Source: CAWAMR01 sp963783095 (GTDB lineage Bacteria; Planctomycetota; Planctomycetia; Gemmatales; Gemmataceae). Taken from it: DNA of 64,000 nucleotides. Positions 1 to 8,132 of this stretch are shown in pieces; the first letter of the stretch is position 1, and each line of letters begins with the position of its first letter. The stretch covers positions 1,003,253-1,067,252 of the forward strand of contig CAWAMR010000003.1 of the NCBI GenBank assembly GCA_963783095.1, read 5' to 3'. Below the pieces are notes generated by a model. The model saw only the letters and a program-made list of their open reading frames with translations. It did not search any database and was not told where the DNA came from. Made by a program: the position numbers and the translations under genes.

Positions 1-178
1 TCTGGCCCAGGTCAGCCGGGGGCCTGTCGAGCAAGCTGCCAGACGCCTCGTGTGCTGCCAATAACGCCTCGACCGCTGCACGCAGGTGGGATTGTCCGCT
101 GCATGCCGCGTCCAGAAACGCAGCACGTTCAGAGGAGGGTTTGGCCAATGCTTCGTGGAACAGGGTCTCTTCGGTCAT
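1..178 (-). CDS. Serine/threonine protein kinase, N-terminal fragment (runs off window)
   Basis: Reading the minus strand from the ATG at 178 gives an open frame that leaves the window at base 1 (59 residues seen). It starts MTEETLFHEALAKPSSERAA and continues with an 'AACSG...LRAAVEALLAAHE' stretch and 'GSLLDRPP'. This is the usual leader of planctomycete Hanks-type kinases (a short helical region before the catalytic domain). The kinase domain itself lies outside the window, so the function is inferred from the leader and from the ECF sigma gene 77 nt upstream on the same strand. The pair repeats the sigma-kinase arrangement seen at 17512-20102 and 50015-54114. Confidence 0.7.
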   Translation of the reverse strand, partial: MTEETLFHEALAKPSSERAAFLDAACSGQSHLRAAVEALLAAHEASGSLLDRPPADLGQ

Positions 179-255
179 GGCTCTTCTTCCAGCAACTTCG
201 GTTTGGTTCCCATCTACAATGCGACGAAAGGGCCTCCGCAGCGTCAAGATTCTTC

Positions 256-822
256 TCAATTTTCTTTAAGTGATTTGCCTGCTTGCACTTCGCGTCGCAG
301 CCAGGCCCGTGCGAAGACCCAGTGACGATCCGTGGTGCTCGGAGAAACGCCCAGTATTTCGGCGACCTGATCGCCCGTGAGTCCGGCAAAGTATCGCAGT
401 TCGACCAGGCGAGCCTTGAGTGGATCCTGCTCGGCGAGTCTGACCAGGGCGGCGTCCAGGGCCAGCAACTGCTCGTCGGTTTCCGGAGCGGCGACAATGT
501 CCGGGTGCAGTTCCTCACGCTGTCGGCCACCTCCGTGGATCAAGCGTTGTTTGTGGCGAGCGCGTTCAATCAGGATCCGCCTCATGGCGGTGGCTGCGGC
601 TGCAAAGAAGTGATCCCGTCCCTCAAAGTTTCGGTCCCCCACCAACCGCAGGTAAGCCTCGTGGACCAGGGCGGTGGAGTTGAGGGTGTGGCCGGGAGCC
701 TCGGCGGCCATGCGGGCGGCGGCGAGTTTCCGCAACTCGTCGTAAACGAGCGGCAGCAGGTCGGCGGCGGCCTTGCAGTCACCGCGGTTCGCGGCTTCGA
801 GCAGGTGGGTGACGTTGAGCAT
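256..822 (-). CDS. RNA polymerase ECF-family sigma factor
   Basis: 188 residues. Residues about 10-90 form the sigma region 2 helices, with the planctomycete-type signature 'LVHEAYLRLVGD' followed by 'HFFAAAATAMRRILIERARH'. Residues about 120-180 are region 4, with 'VELRYFAGLTGDQVAEILG' and a helix-turn-helix 'SPSTTDRHWVFARAWL'. Length and order match the ECF group common in Planctomycetes, which direct RNA polymerase to a small regulon. ATG at 822 is the first start; no strong ribosome binding site is seen upstream. A kinase gene starts 77 nt downstream on the same strand, so the two are probably co-transcribed and functionally linked. Confidence 0.93.
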   Translation of the reverse strand: MLNVTHLLEAANRGDCKAAADLLPLVYDELRKLAAARMAAEAPGHTLNSTALVHEAYLRLVGDRNFEGRDHFFAAAATAMRRILIERARHKQRLIHGGGRQREELHPDIVAAPETDEQLLALDAALVRLAEQDPLKARLVELRYFAGLTGDQVAEILGVSPSTTDRHWVFARAWLRREVQAGKSLKEN

Positions 823-1183
823 ATCTAGATTTTAATGGATTTATTTGGGATAAGCACAGCACTGCGGCTTGTGTGGCCGATTTTCCCGTAACCACATCGA
901 AAGGGACCCGTTCGGAAATGCAACCGGCGGCTTTGCGCGATTAGATCTGAAACTGTCAGCACACGTCAATTTCCACATATTCTCAAGTCGGCTTGATGTT
1001 TGTTGCGCGTGTCGGTCCGCCCGACCGACGCGCTTTCGGGCATAAACGATGTGCAGTCAACTATCGTCCCCTTCTGTCCTGTTCACCTTGACCTAGCGGG
1101 CGGATGGCTGACAGAACATATAAACCGCTGGTGCCATCCAAGTCAGTTGCGGGAAGTTCCTGTTCCGACGTGATTTTCTGTCA
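823..1183. other. Intergenic region, no gene found
   Basis: No plausible coding frame. The only structure seen is an imperfect inverted repeat at about 1005-1034, with arms gcgcgtgtcggtc and gaccgacgcgc around ccgcc. It could end transcripts coming from the terminase remnant to the right, but there is no T-run. The region should hold the promoter of the sigma gene on the minus strand; I cannot assign it. Confidence 0.5.
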
Positions 1184-2555
1184 TCAAAACATCTCCAGTC
1201 TGTACGAATCGGGCTTCATCTTCGGCAACTTCCACCACGCAAGTATGTAGCGCGAAGCATCCATAAAGTGAAAGGTACTCTTGTCCTCGATCACTTCGCC
1301 AACATTCCCAGCGTCATCCACCACCCGCGAGTATGTTGCAAGTTCTTCCAAGTACCCATGCAAGTCATCGAAGACAAATATCTCATTGGCCTTGTGAGCG
1401 CCATACACCCGACCGATGCCGACTTCAACGTCGGGTTGATCGGGTACGCCAACCGGGAACCCGGCAGTGGCAAACTCCTTGCGCCACTGGTCCTCTGACT
1501 TGGATCCACCTACACACCTTATCGGCAGTCGAGGCTCACCACGGAGCAATGCATCCGCATGTTGCTTTGCGGTTCTGCCGCCCGCCTTGTACCGTCGGTA
1601 GGCGAACAGTTTGCCCGTCTTCGTCCACTTAGGCTTCTCGTCGGTCCCATCGTTCCTCATCTCTTCGGCGTAGAATACACCACCCGTGTTCACGCCTCCG
1701 AAGTCGAGGCCCAAATATCGAGGCCAGTGGTCGGGGATCTTGAACCGCTTGACCTTGCACACGTCCGGGTCAAACGAATCGTAGATCAATCCCGCCGGCC
1801 TGGTGAAGATCGCTCGATAGAACAGGTCGAACTTCCAACGCGGCATACTGTTCCGCGGCCGTTCGAACTCCTCGGGCGGGAACGCCGGGTTCTCCGTCGA
1901 GTCAAACCGGATGATGTCAATCTCAGGGTGATTGCCACCAGCTTCTTTCCAAGGATCCCAAAGCCTCTGTTTAAGCCAACCCAGCGAGTATGGCGTAGTC
2001 GTAATCAAGGCACGTCCTTCAAAGATTGATAGTCTTCTTCTGATTGCCTCCCAAGACTCTAAACGAAATTTCTTCTGACCTGCTTCATCCAGCCACACCG
2101 CTTTAGCCGTTGCCGATTCCAGACTGTCCGGGTCGCTGGCGTGTCCGAAGTAGACGTTCGTTTCCTGATCCGTCTCGTATCCGAACGTCCGTCTTGAACC
2201 ATCTAGCGAGAACGTAAATCGACGTGTCGGACTGCCAACGAACTTCCCCAACTTCAGCGTCGTCTTGGAACAGCTTCAGAAACTCTGGAAGAGCCTTCAG
2301 ACCCAACAGCGGGTAGGTCGGGGTGACAACCAGAAAGTCTCCTGGACCGCAGCGCTTAATCTCCCGCCATAGCCAGATTGAACCAAAGGATGTCTTGCCG
2401 CTCTGAGTACCTGCCAGAACGCATACGAATCTACGGTTGCTCTCCCACGCCTTCAACTGGCCCGAATGGAAGTTGAACCTCAATTTCCCCTTCTGCGGCC
2501 CCACGGGGACTATCTGCATCAACGGTGGTATCTTGGATCTGTCCAGCGCTACCAT
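1184..2555 (-). pseudogene. Phage terminase large subunit, split by a frameshift
   Basis: Two overlapping minus-strand frames together make one terminase. The first (from ATG 2555; the frame opens earlier at 2594) carries the ATPase N-terminus with Walker A 'AGTQSGKT' about residue 48. The second (to 1184) carries 'LDEAGQKKFRLESWEAIRRR', the 'LITTTPYSLGWLK' coupling motif, and the RNase H-like nuclease domain with 'YLGLDFGG', a later 'FVFDDLHG' and a final acidic 'FMDASRYILAWW'. The frames differ by one base and switch near 2225, where 'GEVRWQSDT' should run into 'RRFTFSLDGS'. Large terminases package phage DNA. The gene overlaps the terminase-small-like remnant upstream. Either a dead prophage gene or a sequencing indel. 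Confidence 0.85.
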
Positions 2556-2706
2556 GAGCAATCTCGATTCCAATAATCTCGATCGGTCCACCACCCTTGC
2601 CGGTCAACTCAACCTGGTCCTTGAGCATCCCCAGGTGTTTCATGCCGGTCTTGACCGCCTCCACTTTAGACCAGAGTTTTACCTTTCGGGCGGACCCGTG
2701 AAATAG
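2431..2706 (-). pseudogene. Terminase small subunit-like fragment (C-terminal part)
   Basis: A minus-strand frame open from 2706 (stop at 2707-2709) without a good ATG; GTG at 2664 is the only internal candidate. It reads 'FHGSARKVKLWSKVEAVKTG' then 'MKHLGMLKDQVELTGKGGGP'. A basic, helical stretch followed by 'GKGGGPIE' is typical of C-termini of phage small terminase (DNA-recognition) subunits. It sits directly upstream of, and overlaps, the large-subunit gene, the normal phage order. The N-terminal DNA-binding part is missing, so I take it as a 5'-truncated remnant. Identification is moderate and rests mainly on context. Confidence 0.5.
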
Positions 2707-2796
2707 TCACCAGTCCTCACCGACTACTCATCATCCCCCATCCTGGTGGACGTTGGGAAATCTGTTCCTGCGGACATTTTTGAGTAATCGCCGGGA

Positions 2797-3758
2797 TCAA
2801 GTTTTCTCATGGTATGTTCTCAATAATCTGTCTTTGGACAGATTCAAGAAATGTTCTCGGTTATCAATTCCGATGTATCGGCACGAATGCTCAAGCGCCG
2901 CAACGCCAGTGGTTGCGCTGCCATTGAATGGATCAACAATCAAATCTCCGGGGTCAGAAGAACACTTGACAATCGGGCGCAACAGATCAAGTGGAAGTTG
3001 GGTAGGGAACCCGCCGATGCGTTCGTTGGCAGTTCCGACCAGCCTCGGGATTTCCCAGACGTCATCCCATATCTTCCCAGCCTTGTTGGCGCGCTTGTCG
3101 CCCATCGCTTGCCGGTCACTTTGTTTTGTTACTGGTCCAGGGTGGAACACAAACTTCTTGGGGTTCTTGACGCAATAGAACAAGTGACGGGAACAGCGGT
3201 TGAACTTGTCCGTACAATTCACCCCGAAGGTCTCATACCATTTGATCCAGTTCCTTACCGTGAAAAACTGCTTCACGATAACTCCGCATTCCGCTGCGAA
3301 CTCGTCCGAGATGAGAAGCCAGAATGTTCCATCGTCGGCGAGGACTTGCGCAAGCGCACGATCCACTGTTCCAGCCACTGAACGAATTCATTTTCAGGTA
3401 ACTGGTCTTTCTTCGCGCCGTCGCCGTAGTCTACGCCAATGTTGTAAGGCGGATCGGCAAAGATCAGGCGCGGCCGTTCTGTGAGCGTGGCGAGTTCCGT
3501 AAGGCAGTCGCCATGAATCAACTTCCAGGGCAGTTCGCCCTTATCTTTCGATTCGCTAATGACCTTCTTTGCCTGTTTAGCCTTTTCCTCAAGATCTGCT
3601 GTCTTGGCAGCGGTCGCCACTACCCGCTTGGCTTGTGGGATGGTCAGCTCACCGGTCTTTACCTTCTCGAATACTTCAGGAGCCTCTTCGTTGATCTTCT
3701 TGGCATCGGCAACATACTGGCGATTGGTGCCAGTGATCTTGGCGGCTTGGTTACCCGA
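2797..3758 (-). pseudogene. ParB-type HTH fused to DNA methyltransferase (N4-cytosine/N6-adenine type), frameshifted and 5'-truncated
   Basis: From 3758 the minus strand reads 'GNQAAKITGTNRQYVADAKK' and 'VFEKVKTGELTIPQAKRVV', a KorB/ParB-like helix-turn-helix region, then a charged linker and the methyltransferase. Motif IV 'ADPPYNIG' is about 3440; the AdoMet-binding 'DPFNGSATTGVAAL' lies near the C-terminus, giving beta-class order. The frame changes by one base near 3360 ('QWLEQWI' into 'DRALAQVLADDGTFWLLISD'). The N-terminus is cut at 3758-3761, where the sequence joins an integrase fragment on the other strand. Such ParB-HTH/methylase fusions are usual in phages and mobile elements, where they methylate element DNA. 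As written it is not functional. Confidence 0.8.
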
Positions 3759-4285
3759 TTATCTCCCTTGCTCTGGCGACGGGTTGCCGCCAGGGTGAGC
3801 TACTCGCGTTGACATGGGACGACATCGATTTGAAGAGCAAGACGCTCTCGGTGCGGAAGAGCCTGTCTCAGACGAATTCCGGGTTCATCGTGAAGGCACC
3901 AAAAACGAAGTCTAGTCGCCGAACGATCTCACTACCCGATTCGGTAATTCAGCCGCTGACGGAACACAAAGCGAAGATGATGAAGGCGGGATTGTTGTCG
4001 TTCCCGGTGTTCTGTACGCGAACCGGAAACTATCTGTGTAAGAAGAACGTGCTACGCGCATTCCGGGCTGTCGTGAAGAAGCTAACGACGATCCCGGAGA
4101 AACTTCGCTTCCACGACTTGCGGCATACGGTCGCGTCGTTGCTGCTGTCAAAGGGTTGTTCGTTGAAAGCGGTGAGTCAACGTCTTGGGCACTCCAACCC
4201 GACGATGACGCTGCGAGTGTACGCTCACTGCATGCCGTCCGATGATATGCAGCTTTCGGAGAAGTTGAATCAGATGATGGGCTGA
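3755..4285 (+). pseudogene. Tyrosine recombinase, C-terminal catalytic domain only
   Basis: The plus frame from 3755 begins 'PIISLALATGCRQGELLALT' with the first catalytic Arg, then 'WDDIDLKSKTLSVRKSLSQ', 'KTKSSRRTISLP', the box II 'LRFHDLRHTVASLLLSKG' (His-x-x-Arg-His), 'QRLGHSNPTMTLRVYAH' (His and the nucleophile Tyr), and a C-terminal helix to 4285. All five catalytic residues are present, but the arm-binding and core-binding N-terminal domains are absent. The 5' side is joined to the broken methyltransferase, so this is a truncated integrase of a phage-like element. A tRNA 3' fragment lies 116 nt downstream, which fits an integrase beside its attachment site. Confidence 0.88.
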
Positions 4286-4375
4286 ATTGGAGGAGGTTTT
4301 GCGATTGGCAGCACTTAGGCAGCACTTGAGGCTATATTCTAAAATAGGTTTGAAAAAAGAAAAAGCCATAACTCT

Positions 4376-4669
4376 TTGAAATTATGGCTCTTACGTTTAG
4401 TGGGCGTTACAGGGCTCGAACCTGTGACCCCCAGTGTGTCATGCTCTGGAACCAGTGAAAAAAAGACGGAAAAACACGGCAATTCTGACAGCCAAGACAC
4501 CGGCTTACACAACAGCTTACACAAGAACCAAGAAACCCCTCTTTCGCCGACCGTTCAGGCTCTCGCCAACTTGCTCGCCAACCTTTCCGAAGCAGATCGG
4601 GTTGCACTCTCAGCACTGTTGAATCGAGTCCAACCGGAAACGCGATTAAACGTCCTCAGAGGGGCTTAA
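4376..4669 (+). CDS. Hypothetical small protein downstream of the attachment site (doubtful)
   Basis: The plus frame 4376-4669 (97 residues) begins as the antisense of the tRNA fragment, giving the familiar artefact 'GVTGLEPVTPSVS', so that part is not evidence for a protein. The second half, from about 4530, reads 'LSPTVQALANLLANLSEADR' and 'VALSALLNRVQ', which looks like a real amphipathic helical tail found at the ends of small element-encoded proteins. No good start or ribosome binding site is seen for a shorter form. Function unknown; it may be a remnant joined to the att site. Confidence 0.25.
   Translation: MKLWLLRLVGVTGLEPVTPSVSCSGTSEKKTEKHGNSDSQDTGLHNSLHKNQETPLSPTVQALANLLANLSEADRVALSALLNRVQPETRLNVLRGA
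4401..4449 (-). other. tRNA-Val(GAC)-like 3' fragment, probable attachment-site half
   Basis: On the minus strand the bases from 4449 to 4401 give an anticodon loop ATGACAC, anticodon 3' stem ACTGG, a T-arm with 5-bp stem ACAGG/CCTGT around TTCGAGC, and an acceptor strand AACGCCC plus discriminator A at 4401. The 5' anticodon stem is wrong (AGAGC rather than CCAGT) and no D-arm or 5' acceptor follows at higher coordinates. So it is only the 3' part of a tRNA gene, as left at one end of an element integrated into a tRNA. CCA is not encoded. It lies just past the integrase fragment. Confidence 0.65.
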
Positions 4670-4859
4670 TCAACTGATCTGGCTAGAGATCGGCTTTTCG
4701 TTTTGGTAGGGATATGGGCGGTTTTCCGCCCTATCACGGAACCATGGAACGAAAGGGGGGTTTTGACCGACTGGAAAACAATCCTCACCCAACTGATCGA
4801 AGTCTAAGACATCTGATCGTTCGAGGTATGTAACTCCGTCGATTCGTGGAGTGGCAGGA

Positions 4860-5336
4860 ATGGCAATTTTTGGCAGGAATTCGGAGATTGTTGCAGCGCT
4901 TCTGGCGAGCGGGAAAAGTGTCGTTGACGCGGCAAGGCAAGCCAAGGTCGGCGAACGGACGATTCACCGATGGCTCGATGATTCAGCGTTCCGGACACAC
5001 GTCGCGGACCTACGCGGATCGATAATCGCAACGGCACTTGGCAGGCTTGCCGATGGTATGAGCGAAGCGGCAGACGTGCTACGTGAACTTCTGAACTCCG
5101 AATCTGAGGCTATCAAACTGAGAGCGGCGGCGGAGATACTGAAGGCGGGATCGGACCTGAGACGAACCGTGGAACAGGATCAAGAGATCGAAGAATTGAA
5201 GCGACAGATCGAACGCATCGAAACCAAGAAAGGATTGCATGAAGAACCTCGACAACATTCGCAAACGAGTCGAAAAATTAAGCAGATGCCCGCATTGCGG
5301 GAAACTTCCAAGCGATCCGGTTTCAACCGGGCGTGA
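4860..5336 (+). CDS. Helix-turn-helix protein, phage terminase small/phBC6A51-like
   Basis: ATG at 4860 (GTG at 4851 also possible) gives about 158 residues. Residues 6-45 are a clear HTH: 'IVAALLASGKSVVDAARQAK' then 'VGERTIHRWLDDSAFRTHVA', as in phBC6A51-type small proteins that lie before terminase genes. The middle is helical ('LGRLADGMSEAADVLRELLN') and the end is a charged coiled coil ('EQDQEIEELKRQIERIETK'). The stop at 5336 overlaps the next gene start at 5239 in another frame, suggesting a compact phage-type operon 4860-5555. Likely DNA-binding packaging or regulatory protein of the element; exact role inferred. Confidence 0.7.
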   Translation: MAIFGRNSEIVAALLASGKSVVDAARQAKVGERTIHRWLDDSAFRTHVADLRGSIIATALGRLADGMSEAADVLRELLNSESEAIKLRAAAEILKAGSDLRRTVEQDQEIEELKRQIERIETKKGLHEEPRQHSQTSRKIKQMPALRETSKRSGFNRA

Positions 5337-5442
5337 TCTTACCAACGTCCCATTAGATGAATTTTCGGATCTCGAATTGGCTACCTGGGCCGGGGTTTCG
5401 CTTGATGAGTTATATGCTTCGCTTGACGATCCGAAACCGTGA
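5239..5442 (+). CDS. Small zinc-ribbon-like hypothetical protein
   Basis: 67 residues, ATG at 5239, inside the 3' end of the preceding gene in a different frame. It starts MKNLDNIRKRVEKLSRCPHC, so a CxxC pair is present at residues 17-20, but no second pair follows, so a full zinc finger is not proven. The rest is acidic and helical ('LDELYASLDDPKP'). The stop (5440-5442) is 2 nt before the next start. Genes of this size and position are usual in phage packaging clusters; function unknown. Confidence 0.55.
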   Translation: MKNLDNIRKRVEKLSRCPHCGKLPSDPVSTGRDLTNVPLDEFSDLELATWAGVSLDELYASLDDPKP

Positions 5443-5444
5443 GG

Positions 5445-5555
5445 ATGCGATGGCAAAGGGTCGATTTGCCATCGCTGACACCAGAGGAACTCATCCAGAC
5501 TTATGATTGTGATCCCGCCAGTCGCTCAGAATCGCTGACAACGTCCTTAAATTAG
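5445..5555 (+). pseudogene. Start of a truncated gene in the phage-like cluster
   Basis: ATG at 5445, 2 nt after the previous stop, opens a 36-residue frame MRWQRVDLPSLTPEELIQTY ending at TAG 5553-5555. The close spacing and protein-like composition suggest the N-terminus of a formerly longer gene cut off near 5490, where the minus-strand gene 5491-6129 ends. It could be the start of a lost large terminase; this is inference only. Confidence 0.35.
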
Positions 5556-6129
5556 GGTCAAACAAGTGATCCCATAGTCCAATCGCTTCAGAATACCAGT
5601 CGGATAGCCGACTTGGCAACTTCACGATCGAGTAGCCGCGTTGCTTATTTGCGTCAAGCGGTCGATCCTCACTCACTAACCGCAAGTTGGCGTACTCGAT
5701 TTGCTCCTGCTCCGTCAGACAACGGCACGCTGACACGACATACACCGACGATCCTTCCAGTTCATGATCGGCAAGATTTTCAGTGTCCCCGACGCGCTGC
5801 TTTCGAGCGAACTTTTCCACACGATGCTTTTGTAACCAAGTCGAGAACTCTGGACTTGCCTTTACGTCTTCGACGTGGACAACAAGCTGACTAACAGCGA
5901 TATGCGTCACTTTCTTCGTCGGTTGTTCTGTTTCGCTGAAGAGGAACGGAAGGTGCGACTGTTCCTCTTTTGCCAATAGTTCACCCGGACGCACCATTCG
6001 GGTTCCTTGCCCTTGCCCCTGCCATCCCCAGGTCATTGTGGTGAAGGTGTCGGAGCGGTGGACGAGCGTCGTCAAGAATGAGTTGTAGACCGGAAGAACC
6101 ACAGCCACTATCGATTCGCCAATTTTCAT
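5491..6129 (-). CDS. Hypothetical protein
   Basis: ATG at 6129 is preceded by AGGAGA at a good distance (an earlier in-frame start at 6273 has no such site), giving 212 residues. The protein begins MKIGESIVAVVLPVYNSFLT, a hydrophobic N-terminus, and later contains 'AVSQLVVHVEDVKASPEFST', a mixed alpha/beta region with two cysteines ('SACRCLTEQEQIEYANL') and a C-terminal 'LWDHLFDPNLRTLSAILSDW'. I do not recognise the family. It lies 76 nt downstream of the membrane protein gene 6206-6805 on the same strand, so the two probably form one transcript starting behind the folded leader at 6855-6963. Confidence 0.6.
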   Translation of the reverse strand: MKIGESIVAVVLPVYNSFLTTLVHRSDTFTTMTWGWQGQGQGTRMVRPGELLAKEEQSHLPFLFSETEQPTKKVTHIAVSQLVVHVEDVKASPEFSTWLQKHRVEKFARKQRVGDTENLADHELEGSSVYVVSACRCLTEQEQIEYANLRLVSEDRPLDANKQRGYSIVKLPSRLSDWYSEAIGLWDHLFDPNLRTLSAILSDWRDHNHKSG

Positions 6130-6205
6130 TTTCTGTCTCCTGCAAAAATGTTGTGTTGGTAGTTGGATCAAGACAACCAAGACGAGTCTTTCCGAAGTGA
6201 CTCGG

Positions 6206-6805
6206 CTATCTGCGACCTGCGTTGATCGTCTGTCGCTCTGCTTCCCGAATTTCGCGTATCGCTTCGTCGGCAATTCTCTTTCCTTCGCCTCTCGATTCGG
6301 GGAATCGGGAGAAAAACCCTTCTTTGAGTTCTTCAGGCGTTTTTCCCCAACGAGTTATGATTTTCTGTTTTATCGCCTCTAATTCTTTTCGATGTTTATT
6401 GAGAGCACTTGTGTTCTCGCTGATTAGCTCTGTGTAAGTTTGGGGCAACGACTGCTTGAGTTTATCGAACACGAGGACATCAACATTGTTTCGTGCAGGC
6501 GACGCAAATCGTAAAGGATTCGCTCGCATCACCTTATACTCAGCTATCAAGCGCTCATCGATTGTTACCGACATTTCCGCGCTCGTGTAGTCAATCATTA
6601 ACCCATCCTGTTGACGAAGCTCTTCACGTGATAGTTTCTCGGAACCGGTCGAGAAGTAGAAGTAGACCGCTGCCCCGATCCCCGCGACGATGAGGATGAG
6701 GATTGCGAGGAAGAACATCGGAGAAGAAGAGTTCTTCCGAGTTCTGTATGGCGTGTTTGGTTGAGATTCGGAATCGTCGAAGTCGAATTGATGTGGGCCG
6801 GGCAT
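6206..6805 (-). CDS. Hypothetical single-pass membrane protein
   Basis: ATG at 6805 gives MPGPHQFDFDDSESQPNTPY; the frame is open further to 6862 but that part would run into the structured leader, so the inner ATG is preferred (199 residues). A proline/serine-rich N-terminus is followed by one transmembrane segment 'MFFLAILILIVAGIGAAVYF' at about residues 30-50, then a soluble part rich in Glu/Lys/Arg with predicted helices ('RKELEAIKQKIITRWGKTP'). No family recognised. Probable operon with 5491-6129. The three-way-junction RNA starts about 50 nt upstream of the start codon. Confidence 0.6.
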   Translation of the reverse strand: MPGPHQFDFDDSESQPNTPYRTRKNSSSPMFFLAILILIVAGIGAAVYFYFSTGSEKLSREELRQQDGLMIDYTSAEMSVTIDERLIAEYKVMRANPLRFASPARNNVDVLVFDKLKQSLPQTYTELISENTSALNKHRKELEAIKQKIITRWGKTPEELKEGFFSRFPESRGEGKRIADEAIREIREAERQTINAGRR

Positions 6806-6854
6806 GATAGAACCCCAAAAGTACGGAGCGGCAACCGCGCCGCTCTCCACTGGC

Positions 6855-6963
6855 CCGACCAAGAGCCATGCCAGAAACGGACGCTAGCCGCCGCCCCTTT
6901 CGGGGCGCGGATAGGTCCGCTTCTGGCATAACACCGTGAACCTTTCGGTTCACGTTTGGTCGG
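6855..6963 (-). ncRNA. Folded leader or small RNA: three-way junction with two long hairpins
   Basis: Three nested or adjacent stems are visible. Outer stem: ccgaccaa (6855-6862) with ttggtcgg (6956-6963), 8 bp. Inside it, hairpin A: atgccagaaacggac (6868-6882) with gtccgcttctggcat (6915-6929), 14 of 15 pairs, continuing inward through ccgc/gcgg and cgcccc/ggggcg to a TTTC loop. Hairpin B: cgtgaacc (6935-6942) with ggttcacg (6947-6954), perfect, loop TTTC. The unit lies in the 5' leader of the 6206-6805 gene. It may be a cis-regulatory RNA, a small RNA, or a miniature inverted-repeat element; strand is chosen from the downstream gene. Confidence 0.45.
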
Positions 6964-7344
6964 TTCGTGAAGAAGCGTAACCCATGCACACGCATGGTTC
7001 GGAATTATTACCGAGGCGAATCTGTCGCCACGGGTAAACGCGCTGGTTTCTCGCTTCAGGGAAGAAGACATAATGTCCAGAAACATTCCGGACACCTAAT
7101 CGAGTTTACACCGTTCATTTCTGGATTCCAGTCTTTTCAGGAACAGAACCAAGAGCGAACTCACAAACGGATCGATTGACTGTCGTGTTCCGACCAGATC
7201 TAAGCGTGAATGTCTTCGAGCGGTACAACACAACCACGAACAGATCCCAGAGAGGATTTGCTTGCAAGACGTTCCAGACACAGTTATCCTCAGTCAGCAT
7301 GGATCGAACCATCACTGCAACTACTCCAAACTCAGAAAGCCCAT
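6964..7344. other. Region without a supported gene
   Basis: Between the folded leader and the plus-strand gene at 7345 no frame looks coding. A short hairpin ccatgcacacgcatgg is seen at about 6982-6997. The region should contain divergent promoters for the minus-strand pair (5491-6805) and for 7345-7914; no clear -35/-10 pair was found. Confidence 0.4.
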
Positions 7345-7914
7345 ATGTCGGTCACATCAACAGCGAAACAACGCCTCTGGTTGTCGTGCTTGGGTTTCGA
7401 GCTTGCTGGAAAAATTGACCGAAAAGAGGCCCAATCGGTGTTTGAGAACGCGAAAGAGAAATCTGTTTATCACGAGGCTCCCAACAAGAATCAGCATTCG
7501 ATGGCGAAGCAACTTGGGATCAGCATCGAAGGTGTGAAGACTCGGATCGATGCCGCCGGGAAACTGTACGAGGTTCAGCTTCGCAAAGCATGGGTTTACA
7601 GCGTTCATCGGCAAATCCGAGAGATCAAAACCGGAGTGTATGCTGAGTGCGGATTGCCAGAAGCGACCGCATTGGCAATTGCGAGAGAAATGCTAACCGC
7701 GAATCCGGGCGAAGATTTCCGGGATTATTCGACCACAGATTCGCGTGAGGGAGACGTGTTTTTTCGGATCAGTCCATCAACAAAGGAATCACCCTCATAC
7801 CAATTCGTTTGCGAGCGATTGAAGAGTCTGAAACCCCCACAATCCAAAACTGGTTGTCTCGTGATCCTCATCCTTGCTGGCAGCGTTGCGCTCGTGAAGA
7901 GTTATTTGTTTTGA
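7345..7914 (+). CDS. Hypothetical protein with C-terminal membrane anchor
   Basis: The frame is open from 7210, but ATG 7345 (MSVTSTAKQRLWLSCLGFEL) gives a better N-terminus; 189 residues. The middle part reads 'MAKQLGISIEGVKTRIDAAG', a possible helix-turn-helix-like segment, followed by a charged region, and the extreme C-terminus is hydrophobic ('CLVILILAGSVALVKSYLF'), as in tail-anchored membrane proteins. No family recognised. The next gene on the strand starts 218 nt downstream. Base composition is more AT-rich than the conjugative modules to the right. Confidence 0.5.
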   Translation: MSVTSTAKQRLWLSCLGFELAGKIDRKEAQSVFENAKEKSVYHEAPNKNQHSMAKQLGISIEGVKTRIDAAGKLYEVQLRKAWVYSVHRQIREIKTGVYAECGLPEATALAIAREMLTANPGEDFRDYSTTDSREGDVFFRISPSTKESPSYQFVCERLKSLKPPQSKTGCLVILILAGSVALVKSYLF

Positions 7915-8132
7915 GTATGATCGAAAGTCGAACAGTCAGGGCGAACCCGTGTTTCCGGAACCTGCCAGGTCAAAAATCTGACTGGGAATCGACCCTCAGA
8001 ACAGGCACGTCACTTCGGAGCGTAATCGGGGGAGAGCAGCATTGCTACTTTGAGGGGATTTCTTGTTGCGATCCCTGCTGCTCGATATGCTAAATCAGCG
8101 ACGCTCTGGAAAGGCTCCACAGGAAACTGAAA

